A DNA stretch of 64,000 nucleotides. It comes from Pseudomonas putida. Its GTDB lineage: Bacteria > Pseudomonadota > Gammaproteobacteria > Pseudomonadales > Pseudomonadaceae. Every line of letters starts with the position of its first letter. Within the stretch, counting starts at the first letter, position 1. Shown here in pieces: positions 1-9,700 of the stretch. The notes beneath the pieces are model-generated. The model saw only the letters and a list, made by a program, of their open reading frames with translations, was not told the DNA's origin and ran no database searches. The stretch spans positions 2,427,501 through 2,491,500 of the forward strand of contig NZ_CP029693.1 in the NCBI RefSeq assembly GCF_003228315.1, given 5' to 3'. The position numbers and the translations under genes are program-made.

Positions 1-515
1 GGATTGCCCTGGCGGCAGTCGGCTTGCTGTTACTGATACCGACAGGCGCGACAACGGCTGCCATCGATCCTCTGGGCGCGGGATATGCATTGGGCGCAGG
101 GGTTTGCTGGGCGCTGTACATTCTTTTCGGGCAAAAAGCCGGCGCAGATCATGGCGTTCAGACTGCCGCACTGGGCGTGATGATTGCCGCGCTGTTCGTC
201 GCCCCCATCGGCATCGTTCATGCAGGTACCGCCCTGCTGACACCCTCTTTACTCCCGGTGGCCCTCGGTGTCGCCGTCCTGTCCACGGCACTCCCCTATA
301 CCCTGGAGATGGTCGCCCTCACCCGCATACCGGCCAGAACCTTCGGCACCTTGATGAGCATAGAACCCGCTTTTGGCGCGCTGTCGGGCTTGCTGTTCCT
401 TCATGAATACCTCTCCCTGTCACAGTGGATGGCGATCCTTTGCATCATCCTGGCATCGGTCGGCGCAACCATGACCATGGGCGGCGCCGCCAAGCCCGCA
501 ATTGCGGCGGATTAA
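1..515 (+). CDS. rhtA: RhtA-like EamA-family exporter (3' part)
   Basis: C-terminal ~170 residues of an inner-membrane drug/metabolite transporter; the start lies before the window and the frame is already open at base 3. At least four hydrophobic helices are visible. The stretch ALPYTLEMVALTRIPARTF, followed by GTLMSIEPAFGALSGLLFL, is typical of RhtA, the threonine/homoserine exporter, and sits in the second EamA repeat. The tail AAKPAIAAD is a cytosolic end. Substrate specificity is inferred from the family only; a generic EamA exporter is the alternative. Confidence 0.8.
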   Translation, partial: IALAAVGLLLLIPTGATTAAIDPLGAGYALGAGVCWALYILFGQKAGADHGVQTAALGVMIAALFVAPIGIVHAGTALLTPSLLPVALGVAVLSTALPYTLEMVALTRIPARTFGTLMSIEPAFGALSGLLFLHEYLSLSQWMAILCIILASVGATMTMGGAAKPAIAAD

Positions 516-683
516 CGCGAGATTTGAAGAGGTGCTGGTATTTGCCGTTCATTTAGGCCATGTTTAGCCCCGCAACCCAGTGTCAGACATGGACTTTTCA
601 CGATAGGGATATCAGAACGCTTCATACGAAAAGCGACTACTGCCAGACCGGGCGTGAGATCCGGAGATGCACCAAGGAAAGCA

Positions 684-965
684 ATGAAACGAATGTTGAT
701 ATTGATCGCCGTACTTGCAGTTGCGGGCTGTGCGGCGACCTCGAAGACCCAGATCAAGCACGGCAAGAAAGGCCTACACATCAACTGCTCAGGACTCTCA
801 TCCTCTTGGGACAAGTGCTACAGCAGTGCCGCCAATTCCTGCGCGCCGAAGGGATACAAGGTCATCGCCAAGTCAGGGGATGCCGTGGAGGAACCCGGCG
901 ATTATCCATTCGGGCTCAACCCGGCCGGCTATACCAGCCGCAGCATGATCGTCATTTGCAAATGA
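684..965 (+). CDS. small cysteine-rich lipoprotein
   Basis: 93-residue secreted protein of unknown function. MKRMLILIAVLAVAGC is a lipoprotein signal peptide with a VAGC lipobox, so the mature protein should be membrane-anchored through its first Cys. The mature part holds four more Cys (NCSG, DKCY, NSCAP and VICK), possibly two disulfides. The ATG at 684 is chosen over an upstream in-frame codon because AAGGAAA sits just before it and the signal peptide begins there. It stands alone between two unrelated genes. Confidence 0.75.
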   Translation: MKRMLILIAVLAVAGCAATSKTQIKHGKKGLHINCSGLSSSWDKCYSSAANSCAPKGYKVIAKSGDAVEEPGDYPFGLNPAGYTSRSMIVICK

Positions 966-994
966 TCCGGGGCGAACGCCGCCAAGCCCTCGCG

Positions 995-1993
995 TTAAAT
1001 CTCGATGACCAGCCGTCCCTGTGCCGCACCCGATTTGAGCAACTCATGGGCGGCCTCGACGGTACTCAAGGTGAACCGGCGCGGATCGACAATCGGCTTG
1101 AGCTCGCCCGCCTCGATCAGACGTGCCGCCTCACGCAGTATCTCCCCATGACGCTCACGGCCCTGGCCGGTCAGTAACGGCAGCAGTGTAAAAACTCCGG
1201 AATAGCTCGCCCCACGAAATGAAAGTGGTGCGAGGCTGTGCTGCCCCCACCCCAAACAACTCACCACATGACCGTGATACACCCGCGCAGCCCTGAAGGA
1301 CGCGTCCAGAGTTTCGCCACCCACCGTGTCATACACAATATCGAAGCCCACCCCGCCGGTATGCTCGCCCACATAGTCCTCGACTGACGATTTACGGTAA
1401 TCGATAAAGGTCGCCCCCAGGCTTTCGATCACCCCCTGACTTCGTGCAGACCCCGTGGCGAAAACCTCGGCACCAAACGAACGAGCAATTTGCACCGCGA
1501 CATGACCGACGCCTCCCGCTCCGCCATGAATCAACACTTTTTGCCCTGCCCGCACCCGCGCCCGGTCCACCAGTCCCTCCCAGGCAGTAATCAGCACCAG
1601 TGGCAACCCTGCCGCTTCACGCATGCTCAGATTGCTCGGCTTGCGGGCCAGCAGCCGCGCATCGACCACCGCATAATCCGCCAGAGAACCCTGGGCGCCA
1701 CCAATCCCCGTTGCCATCGCATAGACCTCATCGCCAGGCTTCCAATCACACACGCCTTCACCCACGGCTTCCACGATTCCTGCCAAGTCCATGCCCAACA
1801 CTGCCGGCAGAGGCTGACGCGCATGGCTGGCCTGACCAGCACGGATCTTGATATCCAACGGGTTCACCCCGCTGGCAGCAATCCGCACCAGCACCTGCCC
1901 TGCCCCGGGTGCAGGACGATCAATGGCAGCCAGGTGAAACGGAGCATTGGCCGATTCAACTATCAGCGCACGCATTTGCAGTGAATCCGTCAT
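995..1993 (-). CDS. zinc-independent quinone oxidoreductase-like MDR protein
   Basis: 332-residue medium-chain dehydrogenase/reductase of the NADPH:quinone oxidoreductase type. The N-terminal GroES-like domain (about 10-130) is followed by a Rossmann fold whose nucleotide-binding loop reads HGGAGGVGHVAVQIA near residue 155. Catalytic zinc ligands of alcohol dehydrogenases are not evident, which favours the quinone/enone reductase branch. GGAG precedes the ATG. It is divergent from a LysR regulator across about 115 bases, so that regulator probably controls it. The true substrate cannot be read from the sequence. Confidence 0.85.
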   Translation of the reverse strand: MTDSLQMRALIVESANAPFHLAAIDRPAPGAGQVLVRIAASGVNPLDIKIRAGQASHARQPLPAVLGMDLAGIVEAVGEGVCDWKPGDEVYAMATGIGGAQGSLADYAVVDARLLARKPSNLSMREAAGLPLVLITAWEGLVDRARVRAGQKVLIHGGAGGVGHVAVQIARSFGAEVFATGSARSQGVIESLGATFIDYRKSSVEDYVGEHTGGVGFDIVYDTVGGETLDASFRAARVYHGHVVSCLGWGQHSLAPLSFRGASYSGVFTLLPLLTGQGRERHGEILREAARLIEAGELKPIVDPRRFTLSTVEAAHELLKSGAAQGRLVIEI

Positions 1994-2109
1994 TTCGATT
2001 ACTCCAGTCAGATAAAGAGACAGGACCGATCTTGCGCCCGCTCACTCATGCCGATAAGACACCGAATCGCTATAGTGAACATGCCCGATTGGCATGAATG
2101 AGAAATGCT

Positions 2110-3006
2110 GTGGATAAACTCAATGCAATGGCCGTCTTCGTGCGAGTGGTCGAACGCGGCAGCTTTTCCGCCGTCGCCCGGGAGCTGCAGACCAGTCAGC
2201 CCACCATCAGCAAAGTGCTGCGCGCACTGGAAACGGAGCTGGGGGGAAAGCTGATTGCCCGCAGCACCCGCAAGCTGTCCCTGACCGATGAAGGCCAGCG
2301 CTATTACAACGAGTGCCGGCACATCCTCGCCGCCGTGGATGCCGCCGAGCACAGCTTCCAGTCCGGCCGGGAATCCATCGCCGGGCCGCTGCGAATCGGT
2401 TCCTCAGTCAGCTTCGGGCGCTTGCAGATTGCCCCGCGCCTGGCGCAATTTCTCAACGACCATCCAAACGTTCAGATCGATCTGCAATTGAGTGATCAGA
2501 ATCAGGAACTGGTCAGCGAGGGCCTCGATGTCACGTTCCGCATCGGCACGCTCAACGACAGCGGACTGATCGCCCGTCATGTCGGCACGACCCACCGGGT
2601 CACCGTCGCCGCGCCGCAATACCTCGCCCGGCACGGCCAACCCCGGACGCCCGAGGACCTGAAGCAGCACAACTGCCTGCTGTTCAATCTGCTCAGCAGT
2701 CAGAATCTATGGACGTACGAGGGGCATGAGGTGCGGATCAAGGGCAACGCACAAAGCAACAACTCCGAAGCGATTCGCGAGATGGTTTTGGGGGGATTGG
2801 GCATTGCGCTATCGCCGGTGTGGCTGTTCAGCGAGGATCTTAAGGATGGACGAGTAATCGCGATTCTGCAGGATTACGTTGCGCAATCGCTGCCGATCTA
2901 TGCCGTGTCCCCGGCGAATCGTCGCCAATCCGCCAGGATCAAAGCCTTTGTCGATTACATGAGCCAGGCGCTGGCATCAGCGCCTGAGCTCCGTCCGATC
3001 AAATAG
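2110..3006 (+). CDS. LysR-family transcriptional regulator
   Basis: About 298 residues: N-terminal winged helix (MDKLNAMAVFVRVVERGSF, then a recognition helix with QTSQPTISKVLRALE) and a C-terminal periplasmic-binding-like effector domain (about 90-295). I take GTG at 2110 because it gives the usual LysR start MDKLNAM and has GAGAA before it; an in-frame ATG at 2098 would add four residues without a clear ribosome site. The divergent oxidoreductase is the likely target. Its 3' end overlaps the convergent peptidase gene by 8 bases. Confidence 0.85.
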   Translation: MDKLNAMAVFVRVVERGSFSAVARELQTSQPTISKVLRALETELGGKLIARSTRKLSLTDEGQRYYNECRHILAAVDAAEHSFQSGRESIAGPLRIGSSVSFGRLQIAPRLAQFLNDHPNVQIDLQLSDQNQELVSEGLDVTFRIGTLNDSGLIARHVGTTHRVTVAAPQYLARHGQPRTPEDLKQHNCLLFNLLSSQNLWTYEGHEVRIKGNAQSNNSEAIREMVLGGLGIALSPVWLFSEDLKDGRVIAILQDYVAQSLPIYAVSPANRRQSARIKAFVDYMSQALASAPELRPIK

Positions 3007-4807
3007 CCGCGGTGCGAGTGTTCAACCACTCGAGCGCGGCGCCGTCGAGCAACGGGCTCAAACGCTCACGCACCTCGGCGTGGTAAGCGTTGAACCACTG
3101 TTTTTCCTCTTCGCTGAGCAGCGACGGAATCAGGCAACGGGTATCGATCGGGCACAAGGTCAGCGTTTCGAATTTCAGGAACTCACCGAACTCGCTGCTG
3201 CCCGCCTCGCGGTTCATGGCCAGGTTCTCGATACGCACGCCCCAGCGACCCGGGCGGTAGGTGCCCGGTTCGATGGAGGTGATCATCCCAGGTTGCATCG
3301 CGGTTTGCGGTGCAGGAGCGGCTTGATAGGCGATGACTTGCGGCCCTTCGTGAACATTGAGGAAGTAGCCGACGCCGTGGCCGGTGCCGTGACCATAGTC
3401 GACGTTCTCGGCCCAGATCGGCGCACGGGCGATGGCGTCGAGCAGCGGCGACAGAATGCCTTTGGGGAAGCGGGCGCGAGACAAGGCGATGACACCCTTG
3501 AGTACGCGTGTGCAATCGCGCTTCTGCTCTTCAGTCGGCGTACCCACCGCCACCATCCGCGTGATATCGGTGGTGCCGCCCAGGTATTGGCCGCCGGAGT
3601 CAATCAGCAACAGGCCGTCGCCCTCGATCACTGCGTGCTCTTCCTCAGTGGCGTGGTAATGCGGCATGGCGCCGTTGGCGTTGTAGGCAGCAATGGTGTT
3701 GAAGCTCAGCGACACATAACCCGGACGACGCTCGCGTGCTGCAGTGAGTTTTTCGTCGATGGTCAGTTCGGTGATGCGCTCACGGCCCAGCGCCGAGTCG
3801 AGCCAGGTGAAGAACTCACAGAGTGCCGCGCCGTCCTGCTCCATGGCCTGACGGATGTGCTCGGCATCGGCCAGGCTCTTCTGCGATTTGGCCAAGGTCG
3901 TCGGGTTCAGGCCTTCCACCAGTTTGACGCCGCTATCAAGGTTATCCAGTAGCCCCGCCGTCACACGTGCCGGATCCACCAACAGGCTCGCACCGACTGG
4001 CACCGCACTCAAGGCCGCTGCCACTTCGCTGTAATCGCGCAACGTCACGCCGTCCTTCTCCAGAGCTGCGCGCAAATCGGCATCGACCTTGCTCAGCGCC
4101 ACGAACAGCGTGGCCTGCTGCTGGCTGATCAGGGCGAAAGAGACGAACACCGGGTTGAACGACACATCGCCGCCGCGCAGGTTGAACAGCCAGGCGATGT
4201 CATCGAGGGTGGCGATGAAGTGCCAGTCAGCCCCCTTTGCCTGCAGGGTTTCACGCAGCTTGGCGAGTTTTTCGCCGCGGCTGACAGTGGCTTGCGGTGC
4301 CAGGTGCTGATAGACCGGCGCGTTCGGCAGTGTCGGGCGATCGCTCCAGACTTCGTTCAACAGGTCGATGTCGGTGCGCAGTCGAGCGCCACGCTCTTGC
4401 AGTTTGCTGCCCAGGGTACGCGCAGAGGCCACGGCCATCACCGCACCATCGACCGCGACAACGCCACCTTCCGGGGTTTGTTCGGCCAGCCAGTCCAGCG
4501 GGCTCGGTTGACCCGGTTGCAGCTTGACCAATTCGATGCCGCTGCCCTTGAGTTCCTTGGTCGCCTGTTCCCAGTAACGGCTGTCAGCCCAGACACCGGC
4601 GAAATCCGGGGTCACGATCAGGGTGCCGACCGAACCATGGAAGCCCGACAACCACTGGCGCCCTTGCCAGTAGCCCGGCAGGTATTCGGACAGATGCGGG
4701 TCGGCCGACGGCACCAGAAGCGCATGGATGCCCTCCCGGCTCATCAGTTCACGGGTTTGCGCCAGGCGCTGGGGCACCGATCCATTGATCGAAGACTGCG
4801 TATTCAT
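2999..4807 (-). CDS. M24-family Xaa-Pro aminopeptidase
   Basis: 602-residue cytosolic metallopeptidase of the aminopeptidase P family that removes N-terminal residues before proline. Two creatinase-like N-terminal domains (1-310) precede the pita-bread catalytic domain. The dinuclear metal ligands are visible: Asp in LIDSGGQ and in TTDITR, His in GHGTGHGVG, Glu in SIEPGTY and Glu in RIENLAM. The length matches the long three-domain form (~600 residues), not the 440-residue PepP form. AGGAGT precedes the ATG. A cysteine desulfurase lies 67 bases upstream on the same strand. Confidence 0.88.
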   Translation of the reverse strand: MNTQSSINGSVPQRLAQTRELMSREGIHALLVPSADPHLSEYLPGYWQGRQWLSGFHGSVGTLIVTPDFAGVWADSRYWEQATKELKGSGIELVKLQPGQPSPLDWLAEQTPEGGVVAVDGAVMAVASARTLGSKLQERGARLRTDIDLLNEVWSDRPTLPNAPVYQHLAPQATVSRGEKLAKLRETLQAKGADWHFIATLDDIAWLFNLRGGDVSFNPVFVSFALISQQQATLFVALSKVDADLRAALEKDGVTLRDYSEVAAALSAVPVGASLLVDPARVTAGLLDNLDSGVKLVEGLNPTTLAKSQKSLADAEHIRQAMEQDGAALCEFFTWLDSALGRERITELTIDEKLTAARERRPGYVSLSFNTIAAYNANGAMPHYHATEEEHAVIEGDGLLLIDSGGQYLGGTTDITRMVAVGTPTEEQKRDCTRVLKGVIALSRARFPKGILSPLLDAIARAPIWAENVDYGHGTGHGVGYFLNVHEGPQVIAYQAAPAPQTAMQPGMITSIEPGTYRPGRWGVRIENLAMNREAGSSEFGEFLKFETLTLCPIDTRCLIPSLLSEEEKQWFNAYHAEVRERLSPLLDGAALEWLNTRTAAI

Positions 4808-4844
4808 CGTAACTCCTGCTAACCACTCATCAGTGTTGTTGTGT

Positions 4845-4866
4845 AGCGCCGATCAGGGTCGGCGCT
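4845..4866. terminator. hairpin between desulfurase and peptidase genes
   Basis: Perfect 8-bp stem AGCGCCGA/TCGGCGCT with a 6-base loop. The T-rich side (TTTATT) is on the + strand, whereas both flanking genes run on the - strand, so it may be an RNA-stabilising or attenuating hairpin rather than a classical terminator of the desulfurase gene. Confidence 0.4.
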
Positions 4867-4874
4867 TTATTGCC

Positions 4875-6032
4875 CTATTGCCAGAATGCCGGGGCACTGG
4901 CGCAGGCCGCTTTAATCAGTTGTGCCGCTTGATCGATATCCTGCTCGGTGGTGAACCGTCCCAGGCTCAGGCGGATGGTGCGTCCGGCCGACCGGGCGTC
5001 ATGCCCCAAGGCCAGCAGCACATGGGATGGCGCATTGCTTGCCGAATTACAGGCCGAGGTCGCGGAAAACGCGATCTGCGCCTGCAGAGCCATCGAATTG
5101 AATTCGCCGTCGTTGAACGTCAGGCTCAAGGTATGCGGGATGCGTTGCTCTGCACTGCCATTTAGTCGCACGCCCGGCAGACCGAGCAACTGATCGAGCA
5201 GGCGTTTACGCAACGCGACGATATGGGCCTGTTCTTCCTCGAATGCAGCCGATGCCAACGCGAAGGCCTCGCCCATCGCCACGATCTGGTGGGTCGCCAG
5301 GGTGCCGGAGCGCAAACCGCCTTCGTGGCCACCGCCATGTATCTGCGCCAGCAAACGTTGGCGGGCCCGTGGGCCGACATACAACGCGCCGATGCCCTTG
5401 GGGCCGTAGAGTTTGTGCGCGGAAAAGGACATCAGGTCCACCGGCCATTGCGCCAGGTCGATCGCCACCTTGCCGGCTCCCTGAGCCGCGTCCACATGGA
5501 ACAGCGCCTGGCGATCACGCACCACCTGGCCAATGGCCGGAATGTCATTGAGCGTTCCCAGCTCGTTGTTGACCAGCATCAGCGACACCAGGAAGGTGTC
5601 GTCGCGCATCGCCTCGCTGACCGCTTGCGGGGTGATCAGGCCATCGGCATCCGGCACCAGATAAGTCACCGCTACGCCGCTGTCCTGCAACTGCTTCGCA
5701 GTGTCGAGAATGGCCTTGTGTTCGATCTGGCTGGTAATGATGTGGCCGCCGGCAACGCCGCGGGCCTGGGCGACACCCTTGAGGGCGAGGTTGTTGGATT
5801 CGGTGGCGCCGCTGGTCCAGACGATCTGTTCAGCCAGGGCGCCGACCAGTTCGGCGACCTGGCGCCGCGCCAGCTCGACCGACTGCCGGGCCTGCTGGCC
5901 AAATGCGTGGGAGCTGGAGGCCGGATTGCCGAAATTGCCGTTGAAACCCAGACACTCGACCATGACCTTGATGACTCGCTCATCCACCGGCGTGGTGGCG
6001 GCGTAGTCGAAATACAACGGACGTTTATTCAT
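4875..6032 (-). CDS. stand-alone cysteine desulfurase (NifS/IscS type)
   Basis: 385-residue class V PLP aminotransferase that takes sulfur from L-cysteine as enzyme persulfide. Residues 1-12 read [12 protein letters not shown], the PLP lysine is in [12 protein letters not shown], and the catalytic Cys lies in the loop [15 protein letters not shown], matching IscS SACTSAS. No iscR, iscU, hscA or fdx is next to it, so it is not the housekeeping isc operon copy. Its role (general sulfur transfer or a second desulfurase) is open. No strong ribosome site precedes the ATG. Confidence 0.85.
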   Translation of the reverse strand: MNKRPLYFDYAATTPVDERVIKVMVECLGFNGNFGNPASSSHAFGQQARQSVELARRQVAELVGALAEQIVWTSGATESNNLALKGVAQARGVAGGHIITSQIEHKAILDTAKQLQDSGVAVTYLVPDADGLITPQAVSEAMRDDTFLVSLMLVNNELGTLNDIPAIGQVVRDRQALFHVDAAQGAGKVAIDLAQWPVDLMSFSAHKLYGPKGIGALYVGPRARQRLLAQIHGGGHEGGLRSGTLATHQIVAMGEAFALASAAFEEEQAHIVALRKRLLDQLLGLPGVRLNGSAEQRIPHTLSLTFNDGEFNSMALQAQIAFSATSACNSASNAPSHVLLALGHDARSAGRTIRLSLGRFTTEQDIDQAAQLIKAACASAPAFWQ

Positions 6033-6087
6033 ATATGACTCACAGAGCGTGTTCCGGGGTCAGGAGGCTCATCACTGCAAACGGCAA

Positions 6088-6110
6088 AACGCAGCCTTGT
6101 GAGCTGCGTT
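6088..6110 (-). terminator. rho-independent terminator of lysE-like gene
   Basis: Perfect 8-bp stem AACGCAGC/GCTGCGTT with 7-base loop; read on the - strand it is followed by TTTTG and then TTTG, about 130 bases after the LysE stop. Confidence 0.5.
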
Positions 6111-6237
6111 GCGATTTCAGAACGTTACCAATACCTGATCGGATGCCGTTAAAGAAGTCCAGCTTCATTAAAAGTGCGTAGGTACGCTCCTGAAAAGCCA
6201 GCTTAACAGGCATCGGGCAACCGGTTGAAGCAATGAG

Positions 6238-6852
6238 TCAGCTAAAGCTTTCGTGCAGGATCGGATACAGCGAAGCCACCAGCAGCGCGGCCATGCCCCA
6301 GTTGAACAGACGCAACCAGCGTCGATCTTTCAACACATTGCGCAACAGCGTGCCGCAGGCCGCCCAGAGCCCAACGCTCGGCAGGTTGATCAGCGCGAAC
6401 ACGGCGGCGATCACGATCACGTTGGTGAAGTAGCCCTGCATCGGCGTGTAGGTACTGATCGCGCCGATGGCCATGATCCAGGCTTTGGGATTGACCCATT
6501 GAAACGCAGCGGCACCCAGATAGCTGATCGGCTTGCCTCCGCTCTTTTCAGTGTCGGAAACCGGCCCGGAATGGGCGATTTTCCACGCCAGATACAGCAA
6601 ATACGCTGCGCCGATATAACGCAGGGCCGTGTAGAGCACCGGATAAGTCTGGAACACCGCGCCCAGGCCAAAACCGACCGCCACCACCAGCGCGAAGAAG
6701 CCGCAGGAAATGCCAAGCATATGGGGAATGGTCCGGTGAAAGCCGAAGTTCACGCCCGATGCCAGCAGCATCATGTTGTTCGGACCCGGTGTGATCGAGG
6801 TGACAAGAGCAAACAGGGCGAAGCCCAGCAGCAGATCGAGTGAGAGCGTCAT
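6238..6852 (-). CDS. LysE-family amino acid/homoserine exporter
   Basis: 204-residue inner-membrane protein with about six hydrophobic helices. The N-terminal signature ALVTSITPGPNNMMLLASG is that of the LysE/RhtB exporter family, and GAAFQWVNPKAWIMAIGA in the middle is the second conserved block. The length is standard. Substrate (lysine, homoserine lactone, cysteine or another amino acid) cannot be assigned. It appears to be a single-gene unit with its own terminator. Confidence 0.85.
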   Translation of the reverse strand: MTLSLDLLLGFALFALVTSITPGPNNMMLLASGVNFGFHRTIPHMLGISCGFFALVVAVGFGLGAVFQTYPVLYTALRYIGAAYLLYLAWKIAHSGPVSDTEKSGGKPISYLGAAAFQWVNPKAWIMAIGAISTYTPMQGYFTNVIVIAAVFALINLPSVGLWAACGTLLRNVLKDRRWLRLFNWGMAALLVASLYPILHESFS

Positions 6853-6953
6853 GGGTGGCAGTCCGTCAGGGTCGGTCAGGTATTGACCCTATCGCACACC
6901 CTTGGGGAAACCCACGGACAGTTAGGCGAAAATTTGAGCAGTACAGTTTTCGA

Positions 6954-7223
6954 TCAGCTGGCGCGACCGTGCAGCTGTACAGCTCGCTCGGCGTTCATTT
7001 CGCCTTGCTTGTCAAAACCGATGGTTTTTTGTGGCTGGCCAAGCAACTCGGCTTTTTTCGCGTGATATTCATCGAAAGACAAACCCCGGCGATTCAGGGC
7101 TTCCAGCGCCAGTTCACGGGTTTCCTCAGCGGTGTAGGGCCGCAGTTCCGGGGAAACATGACTGGCACATCCGGCAAGAACGGAAAGGCTCAGCAGCAGG
7201 GAAGCGGTGATCAGGGTTTTCAT
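6954..7223 (-). CDS. SHOCT-like small lipoprotein
   Basis: 89 residues. MKTLITASLLLSLSVLAGC is a lipoprotein signal with an LAGC lipobox. The segment EALNRRGLSFDEYHAKKAEL resembles a SHOCT module (short helical C-terminal domain, pattern G-hydrophobic-x-x-E-[FY]-x-x-K-K-x-x-L-L). The ATG at 7223 is chosen because the signal peptide starts there; 11 residues of open frame upstream have no signal character. Function unknown. SHOCT domains often mediate oligomerisation. Confidence 0.7.
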   Translation of the reverse strand: MKTLITASLLLSLSVLAGCASHVSPELRPYTAEETRELALEALNRRGLSFDEYHAKKAELLGQPQKTIGFDKQGEMNAERAVQLHGRAS

Positions 7224-7547
7224 GTCTGGCGTCCTGGCGATCTGGGTTCGGGGCAATGAACACAGGCTACCCGCGCCTTTGGACGGGCAGAAATCACCGC
7301 TTTCGATAGTGGCTATCGAGTTTTTCTAATGACAGGTCCTTATATTCCATAAAGCACTATAAATATTTATTTAACTTATTTTACGGAATAACAGAGAAGC
7401 TTTATAACTCGCGCCACTGCGCAGTTTTGCGCGAATTGCGCACGACCCAATGGATTACAAGCTCCAGGAGCTGGGTGAAGGGGCACTGAACCAGGCCCCG
7501 ACGATTCCCCCTTCCATTCATAGCCTGCCCGACAAGGAGCCTGCCCC
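7224..7547. other. intergenic region upstream of sfnR
   Basis: 324 bases without a gene. The middle (about 7320-7400) is strikingly AT-rich against the surrounding high-GC DNA and holds a TATTCC...GGAATA dyad (see the regulatory entry). No RNA gene is evident. A strong AAGGAG at 7534 serves the sfnR start. Confidence 0.6.
7343..7390 (+). promoter_or_regulatory. AT-rich dyad, possible CysB-type site
   Basis: TATTCC at 7343-7348 and its inverse GGAATA at 7385-7390 bracket an AT-rich tract about 160 bases before sfnR. sfnR-type genes are known to respond to sulfate starvation through CysB, whose sites are AT-rich and contain TTAT/ATAA half sites. This is inference from position and composition. 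Confidence 0.3.
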
Positions 7548-8647
<1,100 letters not shown>

Positions 8648-8651
<4 letters not shown>

Positions 8652-9013
8652 GCCACCAGATTGCAATGCAGGGCGTTGTCGTGACTGAGCTCCAGGCTGT
8701 GCAGCACCCGGAACGAACCAAAGGTCACGGTTTTCGCCTGATGGGCACGGATCAACTGCCAGAAATCCTGTTCACCGCTTTCAAAACCCTGAAACGCGGC
8801 TTCCCCGGCCTCGCGGGTTTGCCATTGCAGATAATTGAGCACACGCCGGCCATCGTCGCTGGCCTGGATGCTGGCACTCAGAAAACCACTGCAGTGCTGG
8901 GCCAGATGCTCGGTCTGCTGCGATAAGGCCGTCACCAGCGCCATTTGCTGATGGGGCTCGATCTCGAATTCGATCAACTGGGTGAAACTGCGATTTTTCT
9001 CCGGCGCTTGCAT
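8648..9013 (-). CDS. ABM-domain monooxygenase-like protein (SoxR-linked)
   Basis: 121-residue single-domain protein of the antibiotic-biosynthesis-monooxygenase (dimeric alpha/beta barrel) type. Typical features are FTQLIEFEIEPHQQMALVTAL near the N-terminus and VLNYLQWQTREAGEAAF in the middle. It is divergent from soxR across a perfect SoxR box. In P. aeruginosa a putative monooxygenase gene beside soxR (PA2274) belongs to the small SoxR regulon, so this is probably its counterpart. GGGAG precedes the ATG. The substrate, perhaps a quinone or phenazine-like compound, is unknown. Confidence 0.75.
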
Positions 9014-9072
9014 GAAAGCTCCCCCGCTACCTGTAGGACGGATCTTGCGATCCGAAGGCGTGCAGGTTAAAA

Positions 9073-9090
9073 CCTCTAGTTAACTAGAGG
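9073..9090. promoter_or_regulatory. SoxR box (perfect 18-bp palindrome)
   Basis: CCTCTAGTTAACTAGAGG is an uninterrupted 18-base palindrome. It closely matches the known SoxR operator CCTCAAGTTAACTTGAGG, differing at one symmetric pair. It lies 18 bases before the soxR ATG and 60 bases before the divergent monooxygenase-like gene, so it could control both. Confidence 0.88.
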
Positions 9091-9107
9091 TCAAGGAGCT
9101 TTTTCAC

Positions 9108-9575
9108 ATGATCAGCCCGGAACACCTGCACAAGGAACTCACCGTCGGCCAACTGGCGGCTCGCAGCGGCGTGGCGGTCACGGCGTTGCATTTTTATGAG
9201 TCCAAAGGACTGATCAAAAGCAACCGTAATCAAGGCAACCAACGGCGATATCCGCGAGAGGTTTTGCGTCGGGTGGCGTTGATCAAGGTCGCCCAGCGCC
9301 TGGGCATTCCCTTGGCCGAAATCGGCGAGGCGCTCAAGACCCTGCCGGACAATCGCGCACCGACGGCAGCGGACTGGAAGGTGTTGTCAGAGCAATGGAG
9401 TCGGGATCTGGATGAGCGGATCCGGCAGTTGACGCTGTTGCGCGACAAACTCAATGGCTGCATTGGCTGTGGGTGCCTGTCGATGGAGGCGTGTCCGTTG
9501 CGCAACTTTGGCGATGTGCTGGGGGAACAGGGGCCGGGGGCGCAGCTGCTGGAATCGGGGTCTGATCCGAGATAG
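9108..9575 (+). CDS. soxR: redox-sensitive regulator SoxR
   Basis: 155-residue MerR-family regulator. The winged helix (residues 11-80) starts [21 protein letters not shown]. The C-terminal [2Fe-2S] cluster motif is complete: C118-x2-C121-x-C123-x5-C129 in [12 protein letters not shown]. Oxidation of the cluster by redox-cycling compounds turns SoxR into an activator. No soxS is present, as expected for Pseudomonas, where SoxR acts directly on a few genes. AAGGAG precedes the ATG, and the SoxR box sits immediately upstream, suggesting autoregulation. Confidence 0.93.
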   Translation: MISPEHLHKELTVGQLAARSGVAVTALHFYESKGLIKSNRNQGNQRRYPREVLRRVALIKVAQRLGIPLAEIGEALKTLPDNRAPTAADWKVLSEQWSRDLDERIRQLTLLRDKLNGCIGCGCLSMEACPLRNFGDVLGEQGPGAQLLESGSDPR

Positions 9576-9585
9576 CGGTGCGGCC

Positions 9586-9676
9586 ATCGCGGGCAAGCCA
9601 TGCTCCTACAGGATTTGTGTCGTTCGCACTAATCAAAAACGACTCGAAACCTGTAGGAGCAAGGCTTGCCCGCGAT
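9586..9676. repeat. REPIN-like inverted pair
   Basis: Two inverted REP units (9586-9612 and 9650-9676) of the form ATCGCGGGCAAG...CTCCTACAGG and its reverse complement, separated by 37 bases, right after soxR and before the end of the convergent metQ-like gene. Confidence 0.75.
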
Positions 9677-9700
9677 AGCGCCCTCAAGACCAAAGAAAAA

